Below, one piece after another: positions 1-7,827 of a DNA stretch of 64,000 nt (positions are counted from its first letter, which is position 1; each line of letters starts with the position of its first letter). Below the pieces are notes generated by a model that saw only the letters and a list, made by a program, of their open reading frames with translations, had not been told where the DNA came from and made no database searches. Source of the stretch: Niastella populi (GTDB lineage Bacteria; Bacteroidota; Bacteroidia; Chitinophagales; Chitinophagaceae); contig NZ_LWBP01000201.1 in the NCBI RefSeq assembly GCF_002078015.1, positions 1 through 64,000 on the forward strand, written 5' to 3'. Position numbers and translations under genes: made by a program.

Positions 1-24
1 GTATCCTATGTCATGCTATTTATC

Positions 25-300
25 ACTTAAGCGTTAAGCATTCAGCCTGAATTACCTCTGAAACCTTTATCTATACCCGTATCCTGAAAAACCGCAGGTA
101 AGAACAGAATCCTTGCAGTTCCCAACCTAAGCCCGTTTATAATCCGAAACCCACAGAAAAGCGGAACGCTTAACGCCAAACGCTGAAGGCCAGATCCCGA
201 GTTTCGAACTTGTATGAATTTATTCAGGAAACTCAAATTTCGAAAACCAGCGTTACGCGTTCAGCGTTATGCCAATCCAATGAAAGATCAGTAAAAACCC
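25..300. repeat. Degenerate GCGTTAAGCGTTCAGC-type repeats
   Basis: No gene is supported in the first 372 bases. The stretch holds several copies of a degenerate word of the type GCGTTAAGC-ATTCAGC: near 29-46, 160-190 (opposite orientation) and 245-275. The same word recurs at about 9300-9330 and 9490-9535. Function unknown; it resembles the other low-complexity intergenic families of this window. Confidence 0.5.
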
Positions 301-302
301 GC

Positions 303-358
303 CTTTTGGAAACCCACCAAAAGACATTGTCCTCCCGACCAGTAGGGAGGATTTTTTT
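303..358 (+). terminator. Tandem hairpins with T-tract
   Basis: Two stem-loops in a row: arms CTTTTGG (303-309) and CCAAAAG (317-323), then TCCTCCC (330-336) and GGGAGGA (345-351) followed at once by seven T. The T-tract is on the plus strand, so this would end a plus-strand transcript coming from upstream of the window. On the minus strand it lies beyond the end of the truncated hemoglobin gene, but no T-tract follows it in that direction. Confidence 0.6.
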
Positions 359-372
359 ATTTATACATGCTT

Positions 373-768
373 TTAAAGTATTGACCTGGGATCGTTGGAA
401 GGATGCACTTTTATCTGCATCATGGTGGCTATGGAACGCGCCCGTTGTTTTATCAGTTCGGCATTATCGCCTTCGAACAGCTCATCCACCGTAGCCAGGA
501 ACAGCTTCAGCCATTGTTCAAAATGGCCCGCCGTCAGCGGTGACTTCTGATGCAACTGCACATGGGCCGCCATGGGGTTGCCCTTGAAGCTCCCGGTCTG
601 GAACAGGATGTTCTCCCAAAATTCGTACATGCGCGGCAAATGAAGCTCCCAGTTCACCCGGGCAACATCGTTGAACAGGTACCCTATCGTTGCATCGGCC
701 CTTACTTTGGTATAAAACGTATCAACAAGCAACTGTATGTCTGCCCGGTTGGCAATATCCATTTTCAT
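373..768 (-). CDS. Group III truncated hemoglobin
   Basis: A 131-residue cytoplasmic haem protein of the truncated (2-on-2) globin superfamily. The Phe18-Tyr19 pair near the N-terminus fits the B-helix distal pocket, and the stretch around residues 65-88 (PMAAH..LH, then HF.QWL) is the usual group III signature with the proximal histidine (His69 or His73). The ATG overlaps the nosY stop by 4 bases (ATGA), so translation is probably coupled, and it is the last gene of the nos operon. Known group III members bind O2 and NO, and Campylobacter Ctb is induced by nitrosative stress. A role in NO handling during denitrification is inferred from position. Length is normal for the family. Confidence 0.88.
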   Translation of the reverse strand: MKMDIANRADIQLLVDTFYTKVRADATIGYLFNDVARVNWELHLPRMYEFWENILFQTGSFKGNPMAAHVQLHQKSPLTAGHFEQWLKLFLATVDELFEGDNAELIKQRARSIATMMQIKVHPSNDPRSIL

Positions 769-1532
769 AAGTCTTTTCTATTAAATTTTCTTACCGACCA
801 CCAAAGGGGCAGCAAAGCCCAGGCGATCATGATCAACACCGTAGCCATCATACCCCATTTGCTGCCAAAGAAATCACTGAAGATGGCACTGGTAGCGCCC
901 ATCAAAGCCGAAATATCGAGTTTTAACAGGATGAGGATGCGCGCCAGGTCTACAGGATTTAAACAACTGAACACTACCATTGGTTTTTCCATGGGATAAT
1001 CCATAAACTGGAACAAAAGGAATAACACAATACCGTCAAAAATAAGGGTAAAATAGAACCATAATAAAATAGCAACACCAATTCCTTTTGCCTTATCCCT
1101 TGTCAGCACCGAAGCCAGCAGCGCAATGGCTACAAATACAATGGTTAACAACAATCCCATGGCCGTCATCATAAGCCCAACATCGGTTGGCGCATATATA
1201 AGCACCGGCACACCGCAACCCACCAGAAAAGCCACGCACATAGAAGCAGCCAGCCCCGTAAAAATACTCAGCCAGATATTTACCCGCCGCAATGGCTGCG
1301 ATACCAGCAGTTCAATGAATTCGGCGGCATTATACACGTAGATGGTTGAAAAAACGATGCTCACCAGCGGCACAATGATCAATACCAGGTTCAGCAGGCT
1401 CAAAATGCCTTTAGATGGATTGTCCTCGAGGTTGAATACGCTGAATGAGATCACTGCCAGGAACAGTGTAAAGGCAATGATGATCCTGTTGCGTAAGAGG
1501 TCGAGCAATACGTATTTGATGATCTTTTTCAT
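765..1532 (-). CDS. nosY: NosY-like ABC transporter permease
   Basis: A 255-residue integral membrane protein with about six hydrophobic segments, for example residues 16-31, 45-67, 90-115, 122-143, 150-175 and 228-245. It is the permease partner of the NosF ATPase encoded next upstream. In known nos systems NosFY, with periplasmic NosD, supports maturation of the CuZ centre of NosZ, possibly by moving a sulfur species. The N-terminal motif MKKIIKYVLLDLLRNR is typical of ABC-2 type permeases of the NosY group. It lies between nosF (130-bp gap with a repeat) and the truncated hemoglobin (4-bp overlap). Assignment rests on fold and operon position rather than on a unique motif. Confidence 0.85.
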   Translation of the reverse strand: MKKIIKYVLLDLLRNRIIIAFTLFLAVISFSVFNLEDNPSKGILSLLNLVLIIVPLVSIVFSTIYVYNAAEFIELLVSQPLRRVNIWLSIFTGLAASMCVAFLVGCGVPVLIYAPTDVGLMMTAMGLLLTIVFVAIALLASVLTRDKAKGIGVAILLWFYFTLIFDGIVLFLLFQFMDYPMEKPMVVFSCLNPVDLARILILLKLDISALMGATSAIFSDFFGSKWGMMATVLIMIAWALLPLWWSVRKFNRKDL

Positions 1533-1584
1533 TGTTGATTGTTTACACCATGCACTTCGTTGTTGTGAATGGGGAGTGGTGGGC

Positions 1585-1630
1585 GGTCAATGGTCAATGG
1601 TCTCGCGATTGTTCAGATTTTATTACGACC
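1585..1630. repeat. 46-bp intergenic repeat, copy 1
   Basis: This element in the nosF-nosY gap matches 6856-6901 (upstream of nosZ) almost exactly. It begins with GGTCAATGGTCAATGG and continues into CTCGCGATT-TTCAGATTT. In the last 29 bases only one position differs. The two copies lie on the same strand. Confidence 0.75.
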
Positions 1631-1662
1631 TTGCCGGGCCGGAATCATTTGCCGTTTGCCGT

Positions 1663-2373
1663 TCAATTACCGGCACTCATAACCTGCGCAATGGCGCGTG
1701 ATAATTTCTTTTCGCCCGTATCTTCCTGCAACTGGCCCAGCGATTTATGAAAACGCAGTTTGCCTTCTTCCATATAAATCACTTCCGTTACTATATCATC
1801 GAGATCGCTCAGGATATGTGAAGTGATCATCGCCAGTTTGCCCTGCTGTTTTTCCTTCATGATCTTTTCTTTCAGGATCTCGGTAGATAAGGGATCGAGG
1901 CCGGCCGTTGGCTCATCGAGGATCAGCACATCGGGATTGAAAAGAAAGGCCAGTGAGGCGCTTACCTTTTGCCGTGTTCCGCCCGATAAAGTGCCCATTC
2001 TTTTATGCATCATGCCATCAAGCCTGAATGAATGGATCAGTTCTTCATCGAGCGCACCAGCCGATCGCTTGCGTATGTCTTTCATCATATCGAGCACCTG
2101 CGCAATGGTCATATTTTCGGGGTAACGGCCAATTTGCGGCATGTAGCCAATGGCCGAGCGGTACTGCCAGTTATGGGCGATGTTCTGTTTGTTGAAGGTG
2201 ATGAAGCCGCTGTCGGGCACCACCATGCCTAGCAGGCATTTGATGAAAGTTGTTTTGCCCGAACCGTTGGGTCCTATCAGCGAGATCGTTTGCCCTTTAG
2301 TACAGGTAACGCTTACATCGTCGAGGGCGGTAAGTTTGGAAAATTTCTTGGTTACATTTGTAGCAATGATCAT
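1663..2373 (-). CDS. nosF: NosF, ABC transporter ATP-binding protein
   Basis: A 236-residue cytoplasmic ATPase. The Walker A motif GPNGSGKTT lies near residue 38, the ABC signature LSGGTRQKV near 127, and Walker B LILDEPTAG near 148; the switch histidine is in ITSH. The ATG at 2373 is preferred because the sequence upstream in frame (to 2466) has no homology character and is built from the same repeat words seen in other gaps. It energises the NosFY transporter, which with NosD matures the CuZ site of nitrous oxide reductase. Neighbours are nosD upstream and nosY downstream. Confidence 0.92.
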   Translation of the reverse strand: MIIATNVTKKFSKLTALDDVSVTCTKGQTISLIGPNGSGKTTFIKCLLGMVVPDSGFITFNKQNIAHNWQYRSAIGYMPQIGRYPENMTIAQVLDMMKDIRKRSAGALDEELIHSFRLDGMMHKRMGTLSGGTRQKVSASLAFLFNPDVLILDEPTAGLDPLSTEILKEKIMKEKQQGKLAMITSHILSDLDDIVTEVIYMEEGKLRFHKSLGQLQEDTGEKKLSRAIAQVMSAGN

Positions 2374-2493
2374 AAAAGAAAATGTTACAGGAGTTACATG
2401 TTGCGGGTTACAGATTACCGTTTTCAGGTTGCCAGCGCCTGCATGTCGACCGGCGCGGCTCCCCACATTTTTACCCGGTAACCGGCAACGGTT
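2374..2493. repeat. Intercistronic TTACAGGTTTCAGG-type repeat
   Basis: The nosD-nosF gap holds words such as GGAGTTACATGTTGCGGGTT and ACCGGTAACC-type runs. Related words are found at 24895-25010 and 26826-26905, so the gap belongs to a dispersed low-complexity family. No promoter is evident. Confidence 0.4.
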
Positions 2494-3726
2494 TTATTTA
2501 AACGCTTTCATCCGGGGCTGATCGTCTTTCAGATTCTCGGGAATAAACCCGGGAATTGTTTTCTCTGCCTTATCGAGCAAACTGGTTATAAAACTGCGGA
2601 ACAACATCATGGTGACCGGGTTGCGCTCGGCTATCATGGCGTATACACTTACCGGGCGGTACGGCACATCGCCTACCCCATCGCGGTTAAGATCATAACC
2701 CTCATATTTATCCCAGTAATTGCTGTTAAAGCTGTTCAATACCAACGAGCCATTTGTTGCCACATCAAAACTGTTTCCCAGGAAATTGTTCTGTGTTACG
2801 GTATTATCGCTGCAACTGGCCTGGATCTTCAATGCCCAGCCGTTATTGTGAAACACATTCTTAGCTACCTTTATACGGTTGGTACCTTCCATATAAATAC
2901 CCGTGGTATTGCGAACAAACCGGTTATGCTCTATCCGGCTGTCGGAAATTTCTTTCAATAAAATGCCGTAGGCGGCGCTGCCCCAGTTTTCAATAAACGT
3001 GTTTTGCAACATGATAACGCCTTTGGAAAACATAACGGCCACACCGGCACCATTATCTTTGAACTGGTTGCCTACATAGGCATCGTCATTGGAGAACATA
3101 AAATGTAACCCGTACCGTACGTTGCCGGTACTGGTATTGTTTTTTATTATGGAATTGGTAACGAATTCGAAGTATATACCATCGCGGTGACCGGTAATGG
3201 TATTGTTCAGGATCTGCATGCTATCGCTCTTCCAGCAATGAATGCCGTTGGCTGAATTAATTTCATTGATGGCATTCGAGCGCAGCTCGTTGCCCGAGAT
3301 GGTACAGCCGGTTGCATGCTGGCTGTAAATACCAAAGAAATTATCATCGAACCTGTTGTTGCGAATGGTTACGCTGCGGCTGTTGACAATGCGAATAGCC
3401 GCAATATCATTATATCCCGAGTAACCGCTGTGCTGAACGGCAAAACCTTCCACTACCACGCGGCTGCTTTTAATGATCATGATCTCATGCTTCTTCTGCC
3501 CGTCGAGCACGGGGTACCCGATGCCTTTCAGGTAAAGCGGTTTATTTACAATAATGGTGGGTTGCCTGTAAACACCCCGTTCTACCATGACCGTGTCGCC
3601 CGGCATTGCGTTGTTAATGGCCTCCTGAAGCGATTGCAACGGTCCTGCCGGACGAACGATCCATGTTTTGGCATTTGCCGTAATTGTAAATACAACAAGG
3701 CTTATGGCCAGGCAGAGGTTTTTCAT
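2494..3726 (-). CDS. nosD: NosD, periplasmic copper-enzyme maturation protein
   Basis: A 410-residue exported protein. The signal peptide is MKNLCLAISLVVFTITANA, which decides the start at 3726, 4 bases after the nosL-fusion stop. Residues about 20-380 are a run of parallel beta-helix repeats (I.NN.F..N..GIY type, Asn-rich turns) as in the CASH/NosD family. The N-terminal half has the pattern SLQEAINNAMPGDTVMVERG typical of NosD. NosD acts in the periplasm with NosFY in assembly of the CuZ centre. Length agrees with the family (about 400-450). Confidence 0.93.
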   Translation of the reverse strand: MKNLCLAISLVVFTITANAKTWIVRPAGPLQSLQEAINNAMPGDTVMVERGVYRQPTIIVNKPLYLKGIGYPVLDGQKKHEIMIIKSSRVVVEGFAVQHSGYSGYNDIAAIRIVNSRSVTIRNNRFDDNFFGIYSQHATGCTISGNELRSNAINEINSANGIHCWKSDSMQILNNTITGHRDGIYFEFVTNSIIKNNTSTGNVRYGLHFMFSNDDAYVGNQFKDNGAGVAVMFSKGVIMLQNTFIENWGSAAYGILLKEISDSRIEHNRFVRNTTGIYMEGTNRIKVAKNVFHNNGWALKIQASCSDNTVTQNNFLGNSFDVATNGSLVLNSFNSNYWDKYEGYDLNRDGVGDVPYRPVSVYAMIAERNPVTMMLFRSFITSLLDKAEKTIPGFIPENLKDDQPRMKAFK

Positions 3727-3730
3727 ATGA

Positions 3731-4753
3731 TCATTGATTGATTTCATTCCATTGTACATTTTTTCCGTTCACCTGTTGTTTACATTGTTCCCTGCCTGCT
3801 TCTGTGGCAAAGGCGGCAATGTTACTTCCCATGGGGCTGTGCAGCTCACCGCTGGTCAACAGGAAACCGGTTTGTGCCTGTACAAATTTTGTTGGGGTAC
3901 CATAATCAAGCAGGTAAACTCCTGCAACATTGGTTTTTACTGAATGGTCGGATCTTAAAAACGAGGATATGCAGTGTATGTCATCAAACCTGTATACTTT
4001 ACCTTTTCCGGTGATGACCTCACCGCCGAACCGCTGATCTAAAATGGTCATTTTACAGAAGTCACAGGCATCCTTTCCGAACTGAATGGGTTGCGGACCG
4101 GTGCTGCAACTGCTGGCAAACACCATTATAAAGATGGCCGCGGTGGTTAAAACCGTCCTTACATTGGTAAACGATCTTTTTGTTCTTCTGCGCAATTCAA
4201 ACCAGGCGATCAATACCATTATAACGCCTGCACCGGTAAAGATCCAGCCGCCGGTATCGGGTACTGACCATGCGCCGAAGTTGAGGAGCTGCTTATAGCC
4301 GATCAACGGCGGCTGGTACGACATACCGGGCACCTGTATAGGCGCGGAAGGGTCAAGGTTATGTCCGTAATCATATTCCCAGCGATAAAAATCGATCAGC
4401 GCCACCAGGGCAAACAACAGGTAACCTGTCACCCAGGTAATAAAGAGCCACCTGCGGTTCAGGAGCGCTGCCACCAACCCGATCAACACAAAGGCGCCGA
4501 TTATATAGGGCAGAACAGTAAATTCAACAAAGTCTTTTTCATGCAGGGTACGCATGCCTATATAATGGTTCAACCCGTTCACTACTTCCACATCGCCGCC
4601 CAGTTTACCGGCATAGATCTTCAACCCGAGGCCTTCGGGATACTGCGGGGCCGACAATTCGATACGCCAGATGGGCAGGAACAATACTCCGATCAGCGAC
4701 AAAGCGCATATAACTGTTATAATTCTTGAAGTAGTGGATAACCTGTTGTTCAT
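3731..4753 (-). CDS. nosL: Membrane domain fused to NosL copper chaperone
   Basis: A 340-residue protein in two parts. Residues 1-190 have four likely membrane segments (about 11-27, 82-100, 105-123 and 169-187) and a periplasm-like loop. Residues about 200-340 are NosL: a hydrophobic stretch ending FASSC (lipobox-like, here internal), then CDFCKM, FDDIHC and the conserved C-terminal half. NosL is normally a separate lipoprotein that supplies Cu(I) to NosZ. There is no Met codon between the two parts, and the reading frame is open throughout, so a real fusion is more likely than two genes. The N-terminal part may be a Bacteroidota nos-cluster membrane protein; its role is unknown. It lies directly after nosZ. 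Confidence 0.85.
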   Translation of the reverse strand: MNNRLSTTSRIITVICALSLIGVLFLPIWRIELSAPQYPEGLGLKIYAGKLGGDVEVVNGLNHYIGMRTLHEKDFVEFTVLPYIIGAFVLIGLVAALLNRRWLFITWVTGYLLFALVALIDFYRWEYDYGHNLDPSAPIQVPGMSYQPPLIGYKQLLNFGAWSVPDTGGWIFTGAGVIMVLIAWFELRRRTKRSFTNVRTVLTTAAIFIMVFASSCSTGPQPIQFGKDACDFCKMTILDQRFGGEVITGKGKVYRFDDIHCISSFLRSDHSVKTNVAGVYLLDYGTPTKFVQAQTGFLLTSGELHSPMGSNIAAFATEAGREQCKQQVNGKNVQWNEINQ

Positions 4754-4768
4754 AAAATTCGCTTGATC

Positions 4769-4801
4769 AACCGTGTCACGGTGTTGAACCGTGACACGGT
4801 T
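4769..4801. repeat. Perfect 14-bp hairpin in nosZ-nosL gap
   Basis: Arms AACCGTGTCACGGT (4769-4782) and ACCGTGACACGGTT (4788-4801) with a 5-base loop. It starts 6 bases after the nosZ stop codon and has no T-tract. It may stabilise the upstream mRNA or attenuate read-through. Similar hairpins occur at 16328, 24941, 34667 and 37507. Confidence 0.8.
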
Positions 4802-4806
4802 AGTTA

Positions 4807-6786
4807 TTACCTGACAGCTTCTGCATCATTTGTTTTACCTAAACTAAAACTTAAGGGCACGTTATTACCGGGGGCCGATACCCTTATATACCCACTCATT
4901 TCCTGGTGCAATGCACTACAGAAGTCGGTACAATAAAAAGGATACACCCCTGGTTTTTCGGGCACCCATTTCAGGGTTTGCGTTTCACCCGGCATGATCA
5001 GCAGTTCGGCATTGTTGGCGCCTTTTACCGCAAAACCGTGTGGAATATCCCAGTCCTGCTCGAGGTTGGTGACGTGGAAGTATACTTCATCGCCTACCTT
5101 AACGCCTTCGATATTATCGGGGGCAAAGTGGCTGCGGATAGAAGTAGCATATACATGCACCTTATTGCCTTCACGCACGACCTTCGCTTCTTTTTCGCCT
5201 TTGGTTACGTAGGTATTGGTATTCTCCTCGATCTTGTACAGTTTCGTTGAGTTCTTCGACACCAGGTCGGCCGCAATGGCCTGCGCATAGTGCGGTTCGC
5301 CAATGGTTGGAAAGTCGAGGATCAGCTGCATTTTATCGCCGGAGATATCGAACAGTTGTGCGCTTTGCGCCAGTTCGGGACCTGTTGGCAGATACCTGTC
5401 TTTCGTGATCTTGTTATAGGCAATTACATATTTGGCATTCGGTTTACGGCTATCGCCGCCGGGTACGCACAGGTGACCGATCGAATAATAGGTAGGTACG
5501 CGGTCAAGCACTTTCAGCTCTTTGATATTCCATTTTACGATCTCGGAAGAAACAAAGAAAGAGGTGTAGGCATTTCCTTTTCCGTCAAACTCGGTATGCA
5601 AGGGGCCTAAACCTGGTTTCTGTACTTCGCCATAAAGCGCAGCTTCATATTTGATCACCGGTATGCCTTCAAATTCGCCGTCATAGGCTTTATCGGCAAT
5701 GGCCTTTTGAATTTTTGTATAGGAAAACACAGGCACCAGGGCAGCCAGTTTACCACTGCCTACTATATACTCACCGCTGGGGTCAACGTCGCAACCATGC
5801 GGCGATTTGGGACATGGGATGAAATAACAGATATCTTTCAGCACGGCCGGATCGAGCACGGTCACTTCGTTCAGCATCTCCGATTTGGTCATATGTGATC
5901 TTTCGTCATAACGGCTGCGGCTGTACTTTACATTTTTCTTTACACCTTTGCCGGCTTTCAGGTACTCTTCCGCTTTCTTCCAGTTAACCGCCAAAATGAA
6001 ATCCTTATCGCGCTGTGAAGCGTTTACTTCAAGCAGGGTATTGGCCTGTTCAGAATTATAACAGCTAAAGAAGAACCAGCCATGGCTGGGGCCTTTACCG
6101 GCATGGCTCAGGTCGAAGTTCACACCCGGGGTTTGCAGCTGGAAGGCGATATCCATATTTCCGGTGCCTTTATCAACGCTGATAAAGCTGAGCGAGCCTT
6201 TGAAATTCTGTTTGTAAGAACTGATGGGCACATCCTGGTTATCGCCTATCGGCACGCTGAACCGGGTTCCGGCCACTACGTATTCGGTATTCTCGGTAAT
6301 GAAGGGCGAAGAGTGGTTACCCGCACTGTTGGGTAATTCAATGATCTCGGCTGTACGGAAGGTTTTGAGGTCAACACGTGCAACACGGGGAGTATTGTTG
6401 GCATTGGCAAACACCCAGCGGCCATCCACTTCACCATTGGTTTGTGACAGCTCGGTATGGTGCAGGTCGTCCCAGGGAACAAAACCATGCGAGGTGTTCA
6501 ACATGCCTTTACTGTTCTCGCTGTAACCATAACCTTTTTCGGGGTCAACTGAAAATACCGGGATAACGCGCAGTAAGCGGCCAGAAGGCAATCCGTATAC
6601 GGAAAGCTGTCCGCTAAAACCGCCTGAAACAAAATTGTAAAACTCATCGTACTTACCGGGCGCCACATACGCTTTGGCAGCGGCATCTCCGCTCACAGCG
6701 GTGGCCGCGTTATTGGGTTTACAGGCAGGAAGCCAGCAAGCCGCAGTTACAGTTAAAAGAAGGAATGTCTGATTGAAGGGTTTCAT
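4807..6786 (-). CDS. nosZ: Nitrous oxide reductase, Sec-type lipoprotein
   Basis: A 659-residue periplasmic enzyme that reduces N2O to N2. The signal peptide has no twin-arginine motif and ends in the lipobox LPAC (Cys22), so export is by Sec, which marks clade II NosZ. The seven-bladed propeller carries the CuZ histidines in DLHH, DLSHAGKGPSHG, CPKSPHGCD, LHTEFD, GHLC and GEPHYA. The C-terminal cupredoxin carries the CuA ligands in YCTDFCSALHQEM near residue 630. All key ligands are visible and the length is normal. It lies between a c-type cytochrome (likely electron donor) and the NosL fusion. Confidence 0.97.
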   Translation of the reverse strand: MKPFNQTFLLLTVTAACWLPACKPNNAATAVSGDAAAKAYVAPGKYDEFYNFVSGGFSGQLSVYGLPSGRLLRVIPVFSVDPEKGYGYSENSKGMLNTSHGFVPWDDLHHTELSQTNGEVDGRWVFANANNTPRVARVDLKTFRTAEIIELPNSAGNHSSPFITENTEYVVAGTRFSVPIGDNQDVPISSYKQNFKGSLSFISVDKGTGNMDIAFQLQTPGVNFDLSHAGKGPSHGWFFFSCYNSEQANTLLEVNASQRDKDFILAVNWKKAEEYLKAGKGVKKNVKYSRSRYDERSHMTKSEMLNEVTVLDPAVLKDICYFIPCPKSPHGCDVDPSGEYIVGSGKLAALVPVFSYTKIQKAIADKAYDGEFEGIPVIKYEAALYGEVQKPGLGPLHTEFDGKGNAYTSFFVSSEIVKWNIKELKVLDRVPTYYSIGHLCVPGGDSRKPNAKYVIAYNKITKDRYLPTGPELAQSAQLFDISGDKMQLILDFPTIGEPHYAQAIAADLVSKNSTKLYKIEENTNTYVTKGEKEAKVVREGNKVHVYATSIRSHFAPDNIEGVKVGDEVYFHVTNLEQDWDIPHGFAVKGANNAELLIMPGETQTLKWVPEKPGVYPFYCTDFCSALHQEMSGYIRVSAPGNNVPLSFSLGKTNDAEAVR

Positions 6787-7061
6787 ATACTAGTTTATTA
6801 GGAGCGTTTTATTTATTATGTTGATGTTTTTACGTTCATGAATGGCCTCGTGAATGGTCAATGGTCAATGCCCTCGCGATTATTCAGATTTTATTACGAC
6901 CCTGCGCCGCCCGAAATTTGAGCCGATTGCCCCCGCCTTCGCTTACGCTTCGGACGGGCAAGGATTGCCGACCTGTTCGCCGTAGCCCGGCGAAGGCGAA
7001 TTGCCGTTTGCCCGCGAAGCTGCATTCCATTATCCCATTATCACATTATCACATTAGCTAA
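6787..7061. repeat. Repeat-filled gap between cytochrome c and nosZ
   Basis: No gene. It contains copy 2 of the 46-bp repeat (6856-6901), then GC-rich inverted words around 6935-7000 (CTTCGCTTACGCTTCGG and TTCGCC/GGCGAA arms), then a run of TTATCACATTATC-type words (7028-7060) that reaches the stop codon of the cytochrome gene. Confidence 0.6.
6856..6901. repeat. 46-bp intergenic repeat, copy 2
   Basis: It matches 1585-1630 with one mismatch in the last 29 bases and a few more in the middle. It is on the same strand and inside the same operon, upstream of nosZ. Confidence 0.75.
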
Positions 7062-7532
7062 TTATTTCACTCCATCATTCTGCCGCATGTATTCATATAC
7101 ATTGCGCGCTTCTTCATCGCTAAGGTTCTGGTTGGGCATACGCACCAGGCATAATTCAAGCATGGCCTGCGCCTTGGCGTCTTTCTCCAGCATTTCATCA
7201 ACATTGGTGATGAAGTTCAGGATCCATTCGGGTTTGTGACGCCTGGTAACATCTTTCCAGCCGGGCCCAACGAGTTTTTCATCGCTTAACTTGTGACAGG
7301 ATGCACATTTGACATCATATACTTTCAATCCCGCTTCGGCCATTGGTTTATCGAGGGTTGCGCTAACGGCCACATCTTTAAATTTTCCGGCGCCTCTTTC
7401 AGGATCATAAGCAGGATTTCCCGATTCCGTTTTCGCCGGCGTTGATGCGGCGGGTGTTTCCTGTTTCGATGCATTACCCGAGCAGGCATATAAACCAACA
7501 GCCGCGCTCAGTATCAAGATCATTTTTTTCAT
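7062..7532 (-). CDS. Lipoprotein cytochrome c, nos electron donor
   Basis: A 156-residue exported monohaem cytochrome c. The signal peptide ends in a lipobox (LYAC, Cys17), followed by a Thr/Ala/Pro-rich linker. The haem site is CASCH at 76-80, and a Met in LVRMPNQ is the probable axial ligand. It is the first gene of the nos operon and probably passes electrons to the CuA site of NosZ (inferred from position; clade II clusters usually carry such cytochromes). The divergent regulator gene and two inverted repeats lie upstream. Confidence 0.9.
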   Translation of the reverse strand: MKKMILILSAAVGLYACSGNASKQETPAASTPAKTESGNPAYDPERGAGKFKDVAVSATLDKPMAEAGLKVYDVKCASCHKLSDEKLVGPGWKDVTRRHKPEWILNFITNVDEMLEKDAKAQAMLELCLVRMPNQNLSDEEARNVYEYMRQNDGVK

Positions 7533-7589
7533 ACAGGTGATTTATTTGATTGTATTACAACACAAGATTACGCTGCCGCGGAGGGGGCC

Positions 7590-7609
7590 TTTATGATTGG
7601 AGTCATAAA
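7590..7609. promoter_or_regulatory. Candidate Crp/Fnr-type operator (nos side)
   Basis: A perfect inverted repeat TTTATGA-N6-TCATAAA whose core TGAT-N5-TCA resembles the Crp/Fnr box TTGAT-N4-ATCAA. Its centre is about 67 bases upstream of the cytochrome c start codon, a fair place for an activator of the nos operon. Confidence 0.6.
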
Positions 7610-7741
7610 TGGGGTTCAGGAATTGAAAACCCGCTGTACACGCCATTGGCACATGACGATCATCATACCGGCCGAACGCGCTAAAAGCACGTATGGCATT
7701 GGGTTTCATAAGATCCACTGCCATCGTTCCGGCCGGGCTAC

Positions 7742-7755
7742 CTGATTTAAATCAT
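7742..7755. promoter_or_regulatory. Candidate Crp/Fnr-type operator (regulator side)
   Basis: CTGATTTAAATCAT matches TTGAT-N4-ATCAA at eight of ten fixed positions and contains the perfect palindrome TGATTTAAATCA (7743-7754). Its centre is about 79 bases upstream of the regulator start codon, which suggests autoregulation or control of both divergent units. Confidence 0.6.
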
Positions 7756-7827
7756 ACCGGCTGCTGTATAAGATCATGTGCATACCTGAACACCCGGGTT
7801 AGTTTTGATACAGTTAATTAACCATCT

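Noticed and set aside
42-236. Short open frame near the left edge
   Set aside because: It is built of repeat words, has no family character and overlaps the repeat region.
2374-2466. Longer start for nosF
   Set aside because: The extra 31 residues are coded by intercistronic repeat words; ABC homology starts at the ATG 2371-2373.
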